DNA of 64,000 nucleotides, taken from positions 372,001-436,000 of the forward strand of contig NZ_SBII01000001.1 in NCBI RefSeq assembly GCF_004028155.1. Reading direction: 5' to 3'. Source of the DNA: Flavobacterium cerinum (GTDB taxonomy: Bacteria; Bacteroidota; Bacteroidia; Flavobacteriales; Flavobacteriaceae). Each line of letters starts with the position of its first letter. Positions within the stretch are counted from its first letter, which is position 1. The notes under the pieces were generated by a model. It was not told the origin of the DNA. It saw only the letters and a list, made by a program, of their open reading frames with translations, and made no database searches. Positions 37,687-43,586 of this stretch are shown here, in pieces. The translations under genes were made by a program, and so were the position numbers.

Positions 37687-38937
37687 TTAAATCCCGAAAG
37701 CACTTTTTACTTTATCTACATAGTCAAGTTTTTCCCATGTAAATAATTCTACTGTTATCTGTTTCTCTTCACCGTTTGGCGATCTGAACGTTTTAGTAAC
37801 TGTTTCAGGTGTACGGCCCATGTGTCCGTAAGCAGCTGTTTCACTATAAATAGGGTTTCTAAGCTTAAGTCGCTGCTCAATAAAGTAAGGACGCATATCA
37901 AATAGTTCTTCTACTTTTTTGGCAATTTCACCATCGGTAAGGTTAAGTTTAGATGTACCATAAGTATTAATGTAAATACCCATTGGTTTAGCTACTCCAA
38001 TAGCATAAGATACCTGTACAAGGATCTCTTCGGCTACGCCTGCAGCAACAAGATTTTTAGCAATGTGACGTGTTGCATAAGCAGCACTACGGTCTACTTT
38101 ACTAGGATCTTTACCAGAGAAAGCACCGCCACCGTGAGCACCTTTACCGCCATAAGTGTCTACAATAATTTTTCTTCCGGTAAGACCAGTATCCCCATGA
38201 GGGCCGCCTATAACAAATTTTCCGGTAGGGTTAATGTGGTACTGTATACGGTCGTTAAAAAGATGAGCATAAGCCGGGTTCTTTTCTACAACTCTTGGAA
38301 TTAAGATCTCTAGAATGTCTTTTTTGATTTTCGCTAACATAGTAGGCTCATCATCAAAATCATCATGTTGTGTAGAAATCACAATAGCGTCGATACGCAC
38401 AGGTTTATTGTTGTCATCATACTCTAGCGTTACCTGAGATTTTGCATCCGGGCGCAGGTAAGATATGTCTGAATTTTCGCGGCGCAAAGCAGCAAGTTCC
38501 TGCAATAGTTTGTGAGACAGGTCAAGTGCTAGTGGCATGTAGGCTTCTGTTTCGTTAGTTGCATAACCAAACATCATTCCCTGGTCGCCTGCACCCTGAT
38601 CTTCTTTATTAGACCTGTCTACGCCCTGGTTAATATCCTGTGACTGTTCGTGTATAGCAGAAAGCACACCACAAGAATTAGCTTCGAACATATATTCGCT
38701 CTTGGTGTACCCAATTTTTCTGATAACATCACGTGCTATCTGCTGTACATCAAGATATATTTTAGATTTTACTTCACCTGCAAGAATCACCTGCCCTGTA
38801 GTTACTAACGTTTCACAGGCTACCTTCGACTCAGGGTCGAAAGCTAGGAAGTTATCAATTAATGCATCGGAAATCTGGTCAGCAACTTTGTCAGGATGTC
38901 CTTCGCTCACTGACTCTGACGTAAATAAATATGCCAT
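37687..38937 (-). CDS. metK: S-adenosylmethionine synthetase
   Basis: This 416-residue enzyme makes SAM from methionine and ATP. Signatures: [18 protein letters not shown] (N-terminal His/Asp site), [12 protein letters not shown] (family signature), [21 protein letters not shown] and [19 protein letters not shown]. The length is slightly above the E. coli enzyme (384), as usual in this phylum. A SAM-II-type riboswitch lies about 53 bases upstream, so feedback by its own product is expected. Confidence 0.97.
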   Translation of the reverse strand: MAYLFTSESVSEGHPDKVADQISDALIDNFLAFDPESKVACETLVTTGQVILAGEVKSKIYLDVQQIARDVIRKIGYTKSEYMFEANSCGVLSAIHEQSQDINQGVDRSNKEDQGAGDQGMMFGYATNETEAYMPLALDLSHKLLQELAALRRENSDISYLRPDAKSQVTLEYDDNNKPVRIDAIVISTQHDDFDDEPTMLAKIKKDILEILIPRVVEKNPAYAHLFNDRIQYHINPTGKFVIGGPHGDTGLTGRKIIVDTYGGKGAHGGGAFSGKDPSKVDRSAAYATRHIAKNLVAAGVAEEILVQVSYAIGVAKPMGIYINTYGTSKLNLTDGEIAKKVEELFDMRPYFIEQRLKLRNPIYSETAAYGHMGRTPETVTKTFRSPNGEEKQITVELFTWEKLDYVDKVKSAFGI

Positions 38938-38955
38938 AAATAGTATTAATTAAGC

Positions 38956-39040
38956 GAGGAAAAGATTGCAGAAAGCTAAAGGGGAGTAGACCTGCTTTAG
39001 CATTTTTTAATGAGGTTGCAATCAGTACAAATTTTTCCTC
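38956..39040 (-). promoter_or_regulatory. Alternative (anti-aptamer) fold of the metK leader
   Basis: Three segments just upstream of metK are exact complements, in nested order, of three aptamer segments: 38956-38963 with 39033-39040 (8 bp), 38964-38970 with 39017-39023 (7 bp, the GATTGCA core) and 38975-38981 with 38995-39001 (7 bp, the GCTAAAG core). Forming this long hairpin would destroy the SAM-binding pseudoknot, so it is a candidate expression platform. Confidence 0.6.
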
Positions 39041-39042
39041 TC
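38990..39042 (-). promoter_or_regulatory. SAM-II-type riboswitch upstream of metK
   Basis: On the minus strand the sequence contains, in SAM-II order, GAGG (P1 5' arm), an AU-rich loop, CTGATTGCA, CCTC (P1 3' arm), an A-rich linker, and the conserved ATGCTAAAGCAGG. This lines up with the metX SAM-II aptamer (TATTGCA ... TGTAGCTAAAAAGGG). The pseudoknot can form from CTG with CAG and GCA with TGC, framing the U/A-rich SAM pocket. It is 53 bases upstream of metK, a SAM-synthesis gene. Downstream leader segments at 38956-38981 are complementary to its core (see findings). Confidence 0.88.
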
Positions 39043-39231
39043 AATTTTTATTGGGTACAAAGGTATAAAACGAAATCCGAATAAAAAAAGTACGAATAGA
39101 TTTTAATTATTATGCATGCATAAAAAAAATAAAAGATTGAGAGTGCCTGAAAATGAAAATGTTAAATTTAAAAATTTCTTTGGTCATGTCGAAAATAGTT
39201 AAGAAGTTTGCAGCATAAAGATCGAGAAAAA

Positions 39232-39306
39232 ATGAATTTTAATATTTGTCATACGTATTTTACAATGTGGAAATTTTCCGCAGGGGATGCTGTTGCCAAA
39301 TTTTAA
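39232..39306 (+). CDS. Possible leader peptide A (degenerate copy)
   Basis: A 24-residue open frame starts MNFNICHTYFTMWKF and ends before terminator A. Its ICHTYFTMW block resembles MHNIYFTWM of leader B, and both leaders contain the DNA block TGTTGCCAAA. In leader A that block reads as Cys-Cys-Cys-Gln only in a frame shifted by one base, so this copy may have lost its frame. Weak as a coding feature, stronger as a relative of leader B. Confidence 0.35.
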   Translation: MNFNICHTYFTMWKFSAGDAVAKF

Positions 39307-39329
39307 ATTCTTAAAATTATATAACACTG

Positions 39330-39359
39330 AAGCCCCTGCAAATTGCAGGGGCTTTTTTT
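39330..39359 (+). terminator. Terminator/attenuator A upstream of osmC
   Basis: AAGCCCCTGC pairs with GCAGGGGCTT across a 5-base loop, followed by seven T. No full gene precedes it on this strand. GCAGGGG at 39280-39286, inside leader A, is complementary to its 5' arm (39333-39339), a possible antiterminator. Confidence 0.85.
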
Positions 39360-39382
39360 ATTTACCATTTTAAAAATATACA

Positions 39383-39478
39383 ATGAAAATGAGAACATCA
39401 ATTTATACAAATATGCATAACATCTATTTTACATGGATGTGCTGTATGCATTGGTGTTGCCAAAAGAGAATGACGTAA
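39383..39478 (+). CDS. Cys/Met-rich leader peptide B upstream of osmC
   Basis: This 31-codon ORF has a good start context (ATACAATG). The C-terminal half reads MHNIYFTWMCCMHWCCQKRM plus Thr: four Cys in two pairs and six Met in the full peptide. It ends 19 bases before a perfect intrinsic terminator. The segment at 39457-39466 within the Cys-Cys-Gln-Lys codons is complementary to the 5' arm of that terminator. This is the organisation of a ribosome-mediated attenuator sensing charged tRNA(Cys), tRNA(Met) or both. No such peptide is known to me for this gene; the function is inferred. Confidence 0.6.
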   Translation: MKMRTSIYTNMHNIYFTWMCCMHWCCQKRMT

Positions 39479-39497
39479 TCTTAGTTTTATTAGTGTC

Positions 39498-39534
39498 AAG
39501 TCCTTTTGGTAATCGTTCCAAAAGGACTTTTTTT
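39498..39534 (+). terminator. Terminator/attenuator B immediately upstream of osmC
   Basis: AAGTCCTTTTGG (39498-39509) pairs perfectly with CCAAAAGGACTT (39518-39529), followed by a T-run. It is 40 bases before the osmC start and follows leader peptide B. The competing pair is 39457-39466 with 39503-39512 (10 bp, one G-U), which would open the terminator. Confidence 0.88.
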
Positions 39535-39574
39535 ATTTAAAGATCTTTCATAATAACATATAAATTTTCGCATC

Positions 39575-40015
39575 ATGAATACAAATTCAATCAATGTACT
39601 AGGGTACACCGGAAATAACAGTCAATTTGTTGTAAAAACATTAAACGCAAATCTTCGCATTAGCGAAAACACAAAATACCCGGAATTAGAAGGGCCTAAC
39701 CCTTACGAATATATCCTTGCAGGTTTTGCGGGCTGCATTAATGCACTTGGACAGTTGGTCGCAGCAGAACAGGGTATAAATCTTAAATCGTTACAGATAG
39801 AGATTACAGGTAACCTAAACCTGCCTAAACCATCGGGAGAAGAAAGACCTGGCTTCAATAATATAGAAATTGGGCTTAAGCCGGCTTCTAGTGCTTCGCT
39901 GGAAGCACTGCAAAAATGGCTGCTGGAAGTACAGCGGCGCAGCCCCGTGTATGATAACCTCGTTAATAACACGCCTGTAGATGTGGTGTTGTATAAAGAG
40001 TTCTCGTACAATTAA
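39575..40015 (+). CDS. OsmC-family protein
   Basis: This 146-residue OsmC/Ohr-like protein has the first redox Cys in AGFAGCINALGQLVA (about residue 54). The second family Cys position, normally in a C-P-V-x-D-x-L motif, is Ser here (RRSPVYDNLVNN), so a two-Cys peroxidase mechanism is unlikely. In this phylum OsmC genes often lie with methionine or sulfur assimilation genes. It lies behind two leader/terminator cassettes and near metK and metH, suggesting sulfur-amino-acid regulation. Confidence 0.85.
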   Translation: MNTNSINVLGYTGNNSQFVVKTLNANLRISENTKYPELEGPNPYEYILAGFAGCINALGQLVAAEQGINLKSLQIEITGNLNLPKPSGEERPGFNNIEIGLKPASSASLEALQKWLLEVQRRSPVYDNLVNNTPVDVVLYKEFSYN

Positions 40016-40063
40016 GAGATAAAATTTAAAGTTGTAATAAGTTGTTTTTTGTTTGTTTGTTAA

Positions 40064-40102
40064 GAGCTGCCTTTAGCACAGGCTTGGGGCAGTTTCTTTT
40101 TT
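40064..40102 (+). terminator. Possible terminator between osmC and the hom-like gene
   Basis: GAGCTGCC (40064-40071) can pair with GGCAGTTT (40088-40095; two G-U pairs), followed after one C by six T. It lies only 15 bases before the next start codon, so it may attenuate rather than end transcription. Confidence 0.5.
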
Positions 40103-40117
40103 AAAATTTAATTAGCC

Positions 40118-40642
40118 ATGACCCAGAAAATAAATATAGTGCTCTTTGGTATAGGAAAAGCCGGGAGTGCATTGATCAATAAAGCGTTGAAAAATCGCAA
40201 GACTCTTATACTGGATAGCCACATTGACTTGAGGTTTCCGGTAATTACCAACTCTACCGTTGCTTTCTTTGAGAAAGAAGGTGCTAATTATTCATGGGAG
40301 GCTAACTTTATTCAGTTTGGTATTCCGTTTAAGTTAGAAGATGTTGTAGAATATGTGCATGAAAATAAACTGCACAACCTGATAGCAATAGATGCTACAG
40401 CTAATGCAGAGTTTGTAAGACAATATTCCGGACTCATAAAAAGCGGGTTTAATGTGGTGTCCATTAATGAAACACTGGCATCACTTCATCCAGATTTTGA
40501 AACCGAAATTTCCAGGACAGCTCTTAATAGAGGACTGGATTACAGTTTTATTAATTTACCTAAGGGTGGGAATAAGGCTGTAGCCGATGAATTGTTTGAT
40601 ACTATACTGGCTATTGCAGGAAAAAAAGAGGCAGTGGCCTGA
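40118..40642 (+). CDS. Stand-alone NAD(P)-binding domain related to homoserine dehydrogenase (ThrA type)
   Basis: This 174-residue protein has a Rossmann motif (VLFGIGKAGSALINKAL). Blocks match the N-terminal part of the homoserine dehydrogenase domain of ThrA: HIDLRFPVITNS, NLIAIDATANAEFVRQY, and SGFNVVSINE. It stops at about the point where the catalytic/dimerisation domain should begin and lacks the substrate-binding Lys/Asp/Glu region. I infer a derived, probably non-catalytic or regulatory homologue, or a truncated gene. It shares the osmC locus in a methionine region. Confidence 0.7.
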   Translation: MTQKINIVLFGIGKAGSALINKALKNRKTLILDSHIDLRFPVITNSTVAFFEKEGANYSWEANFIQFGIPFKLEDVVEYVHENKLHNLIAIDATANAEFVRQYSGLIKSGFNVVSINETLASLHPDFETEISRTALNRGLDYSFINLPKGGNKAVADELFDTILAIAGKKEAVA

Positions 40643-40698
40643 TAAAAATTTATTACCGGGTCCCGTTACTGTGGTTAGGGTGGGGCTTTGGTAAATTT

Positions 40699-40728
40699 AA
40701 AAAGCAGGCTGTTTTGGCCTGCTTTTTT
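40699..40728. terminator. Intrinsic terminator, shared by convergent genes
   Basis: AAAAAGCAGGC (40699-40709) pairs with GCCTGCTTTTT (40717-40727), T-run after. It ends the osmC/hom-like transcript and touches the stop codon of the opposite GNAT gene, so it can serve both strands. Confidence 0.88.
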
Positions 40729-41260
40729 ATTTATTCGATAATGTATAAATGGTATTTAAAGGGAATCCTTCATCGATTCTGGAAGGGTCGTGTACAAAAC
40801 CATTCTTTGTTAAAAGTTTAATTGAATTGACATTACCTTTTTGGGTATAGGCTTCGATCATGGATAGCTTTAAAGAAGAAAAACCAAAATTAATAACACT
40901 GTTTAAGGCCTCATTCATGTAGCCTTTACCATGATAGCCTGGGTTTAGCTCGTAGCCAGTTTCGGCAATGGTACGGTCTTCAGAGAAGTTCCAAAGGCAG
41001 ATTAGCCCGATAAAAGTTCCGCAATTTTTTGATGTAATGGCCCAGTTTACATTCTGTCCCTCGTCTATACTCTTGTTTATTCTCGTAATCCATGCCTGAG
41101 CTTCGGTAATATCAGCCGGTGGAGTTCTGGCAATATATTTATTAACGATCTCATTAGACCGCTGTAGGTATATTGCCTTATCATCATCCAAAGTTATTTT
41201 TCTAAGGATGAGCCTTTCGGTGGAGAGGATGGGGAAGGGGCTGAAACGGGGGATGTTCAT
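40727..41260 (-). CDS. GNAT-family N-acetyltransferase (RimJ/RimL type)
   Basis: This 177-residue acetyltransferase of the RimJ/RimL-like group has STERLILRKITLDD at the N-terminus, the acetyl-CoA motif GYELNPGYHGKGYMNEAL, and IEAYTQKGNVNSIKLLTKNGF. Members acetylate ribosomal proteins, antibiotics or small amines; the substrate here is unknown. It lies 23 bases after the barstar-like gene on the same strand. Confidence 0.88.
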   Translation of the reverse strand: MNIPRFSPFPILSTERLILRKITLDDDKAIYLQRSNEIVNKYIARTPPADITEAQAWITRINKSIDEGQNVNWAITSKNCGTFIGLICLWNFSEDRTIAETGYELNPGYHGKGYMNEALNSVINFGFSSLKLSMIEAYTQKGNVNSIKLLTKNGFVHDPSRIDEGFPLNTIYTLSNK

Positions 41261-41283
41261 GAGATAAAGATAATCTTAACTAG

Positions 41284-41757
41284 TTAATAGTATGAAAGAG
41301 TAATTGCTCCCAAGGGGGGTAATTCGAATTTTTGGTTCTCAACTTTTATAAGAGCCAAAAGCCTTTCGTTGAACAAAATGTGCGTTTGTGCACTACTTAC
41401 AAAACAATTTATGAGTGTGTGAGCTGTTTTTATATTAATCAGGTCCAGATTTTTGAAGACTACCACCAGGCCATTTTCAGGTATTTCAAGGTCGTTTAGG
41501 CATTCATCTAAAGCGTCCCAGTTTTTCCCGTAATAAGGAGGGAAATCTAGTTTTAATGAAAGATGATCATGCATTATTTCCTTGTCGTTATTCCATTCAA
41601 TGCAGTCAAATTCGATTGTTTTGTAATTTTCTTTTTCAAACCATCCTATGTTTGCTTTTAAAATAGTATCATCGCTGTATGCCTTCACAAATCCGCGGGA
41701 TATTATCTGATAATCAATTCTTTCCCAGGTTTTAGGGTTGTTTTCGAATTTAAACAT
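41284..41757 (-). CDS. Barstar-family protein (putative ribonuclease inhibitor/immunity protein)
   Basis: This 157-residue protein has a barstar core in its second half: LKLDFPPYYGKNWDALDECL followed by NGLVVVFKNLDL. The FPxYYGxNxDALxxxL pattern is the barstar signature, and Tyr/Asp residues of it contact barnase in the known complex. About 60 extra residues precede the core. No barnase-like gene is visible. The upstream neighbour (41774-42229), 16 bases away on the same strand, is an uncharacterised protein and is the only candidate partner. Confidence 0.78.
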   Translation of the reverse strand: MFKFENNPKTWERIDYQIISRGFVKAYSDDTILKANIGWFEKENYKTIEFDCIEWNNDKEIMHDHLSLKLDFPPYYGKNWDALDECLNDLEIPENGLVVVFKNLDLINIKTAHTLINCFVSSAQTHILFNERLLALIKVENQKFELPPLGAITLSYY

Positions 41758-41773
41758 ATATTTTTAGGGGAAT

Positions 41774-42229
41774 TTAGTTCACTAAATCTGCAATTTTAAA
41801 AACAAATATTTTACATTTATTCGGCAGGTAGTCTATTGCTCCTAAAATAGATGCAGCATTTTCATTAGGCATTGTTTCCAATGTTTTATCGGCTGGCAGT
41901 TTTACAACAGCTTTGGCAATATTTGTAGCAGTTGTTAGTCCGTTAAAATTATCATTGAATGATTTCTTATCGTGTTTAACACCGTTTACATGCCATGTGA
42001 TACGACTTGATTTTGTATGAACGTGTTTTAGCCTGCCAATATGCAGTTGCAGCTGTCCATTGTCGTTAGTTGGTTTTTCAACTCTTTTCCAGTAGTCTAT
42101 TACGCCGCTTTTTAGCCATTTATCATCTTCTATGCTTTCTATTTCAGTTTCATTTCCTATAACAATTATATGGAATTGATTTCTGTCTTCGGCGCGGGAT
42201 TCATTTAAAAAGGATTTAAATGTTTTCAT
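41774..42229 (-). CDS. Uncharacterised protein upstream of a barstar gene
   Basis: This 151-residue, basic, His- and Lys-rich protein has no signal peptide. Notable parts: DYWKRVEKPTNDNGQLQLHI, RLKHVHTKSSRITWHVNG and VKHDKKSFNDNFNGL. This HVH ... W ... HDKKSF ... NFxG arrangement resembles a family of small unknown-function proteins (possibly DUF6367; from memory, unverified). It is directly upstream of the barstar-like gene in a likely two-gene unit. Confidence 0.6.
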   Translation of the reverse strand: MKTFKSFLNESRAEDRNQFHIIVIGNETEIESIEDDKWLKSGVIDYWKRVEKPTNDNGQLQLHIGRLKHVHTKSSRITWHVNGVKHDKKSFNDNFNGLTTATNIAKAVVKLPADKTLETMPNENAASILGAIDYLPNKCKIFVFKIADLVN

Positions 42230-42389
42230 TGTATAGTTGTATAATTAATCAAATGTTGTGCGTGTTGTATACGTGCACATTCGGTACAAGTGTACGAATT
42301 AACGAGGACATCATCCTACCTAAAAAACAAAATTTGCATCATATCAATTTATGTTGTTACTTTGTCCTGTTCTTTTACACACTGATTAT

Positions 42390-42495
42390 GTTATCACGAA
42401 AGGCAGAGGGAATAGACCCGTTGAAGCCTTAGCAACCCTTTATTCATTTAAAGAAGGTGCTAAATTCTACTACGCAGCAAGCGTAGATAGATAAC
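42390..42495 (+). promoter_or_regulatory. SAM-I (S-box) riboswitch upstream of metH
   Basis: All conserved S-box elements occur in order: P1 5' arm GTTATC (42390-42395), GGCAGAGGGAATAGACCCG (kink-turn/P2), GAAGCCTTAGCAACCC, GAAGGTGCTAAATTCTAC (P3/J region), a P4 hairpin CTACGC...GCGTAG, and P1 3' arm GATAAC (42490-42495). A perfect hairpin AATAGTACT-TTC-AGTACTATT (42502-42522) follows at once and may belong to the expression platform, but its U-run (42538-42544) is 15 bases away. It controls metH-metH-metF, with OFF at high SAM expected. Confidence 0.95.
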
Positions 42496-42587
42496 ACACG
42501 AAATAGTACTTTCAGTACTATTCAACACACCCCTCACTTTTTTTGATGACATATTCTTTATAACGGAACTTAACCGAAAGAATTGAT

Positions 42588-43574
42588 ATGTCTAAAATAT
42601 ACCAGGCCATAAATGAAAGGATACTCGTGCTCGACGGCGCTATGGGTACCATGCTGCAACGCTATAATTTTTCGGAAGAAGATTTTAGGGGGAGCCGCTT
42701 TAAAGACTTTCCGCATTCGCTGAAAGGAAACAACGACTTATTATCGATCACACAGCCCAACGCGATCCGTGATGTGCACTACCAATATTTTGAGGCAGGC
42801 GCCGATATTGTAGAAACTAATACGTTTAGTGGTACAACTATCGGTATGGCGGATTACCATCTGGAAGATTTAGTTTATGAACTGAACTATGAATCTGCCA
42901 GGATTGCCCGTGAAGTTGCCGATGAGTTTACAGCAGCAGAACCGCACAAACCCCGTTTTGTAGCAGGTTCTATTGGTCCCACCAACCGTACCGCAAGCAT
43001 GAGTCCTGATGTGAATGACCCGGGTTTTCGTGCCGTAACTTTTGATGATCTTTTAATTGCTTATAAAGAGCAGGTAAAAGCATTGATAGATGGCGGTGTG
43101 GATTTATTACTGGTAGAAACCATTTTTGATACCCTTAATGCCAAAGCAGCACTTTTTGCTATAGAGGAGGTAAAAGACGAATTGGGTCTGGATATTCCTG
43201 TAATGGTAAGCGGTACAATTACCGATGCTTCGGGACGCACACTTTCAGGACAGACGGTAGAGGCTTTTCTTATTTCGATATCCCATATGCCGCTACTTAG
43301 TGTGGGTTTTAACTGCGCACTTGGTGCGGATCAGTTAAAACCCTACCTAAAAAGACTTGCACATAATACATCATTCAGTATATCGGCACACCCTAATGCG
43401 GGGCTTCCCAATGCTTTTGGCCAGTATGACCAGACGGCAGAAGAAATGCAGGTGCTTATAAAAGAATACCTTGATGATAACCTGATAAATATTATTGGTG
43501 GTTGCTGCGGCACTACACCAGAGCACATAAGGCTTATTGCTGAAACTGCCAAAGATTACCAACCCCGAAATTGA
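42588..43574 (+). CDS. metH: Methionine synthase, homocysteine-binding module (split MetH, part 1)
   Basis: This 328-residue homocysteine methyltransferase domain starts LDGAMGTMLQ and contains VETNTFSGT, NCALGADQL (first zinc Cys) and the zinc motif IGGCCGTTPEHI near the C-terminus. It corresponds to residues about 1-330 of E. coli MetH and ends cleanly before the pterin domain, which is encoded by the next gene 12 bases on. The gap and shared riboswitch indicate two subunits made from one transcript, not a sequencing frameshift: the second gene has its own start region. Confidence 0.95.
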   Translation: MSKIYQAINERILVLDGAMGTMLQRYNFSEEDFRGSRFKDFPHSLKGNNDLLSITQPNAIRDVHYQYFEAGADIVETNTFSGTTIGMADYHLEDLVYELNYESARIAREVADEFTAAEPHKPRFVAGSIGPTNRTASMSPDVNDPGFRAVTFDDLLIAYKEQVKALIDGGVDLLLVETIFDTLNAKAALFAIEEVKDELGLDIPVMVSGTITDASGRTLSGQTVEAFLISISHMPLLSVGFNCALGADQLKPYLKRLAHNTSFSISAHPNAGLPNAFGQYDQTAEEMQVLIKEYLDDNLINIIGGCCGTTPEHIRLIAETAKDYQPRN

Positions 43575-43586
43575 GACAACCGTATA

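Noticed and set aside
38700..38953. 83-codon open frame antisense to metK
   Set aside because: Shadow of the conserved metK start region.
42220..42432. 70-codon open frame on the + strand
   Set aside because: It runs into the SAM-I aptamer, overlaps the 5' end of the opposite gene, and has no recognisable content; the riboswitch explains the sequence.
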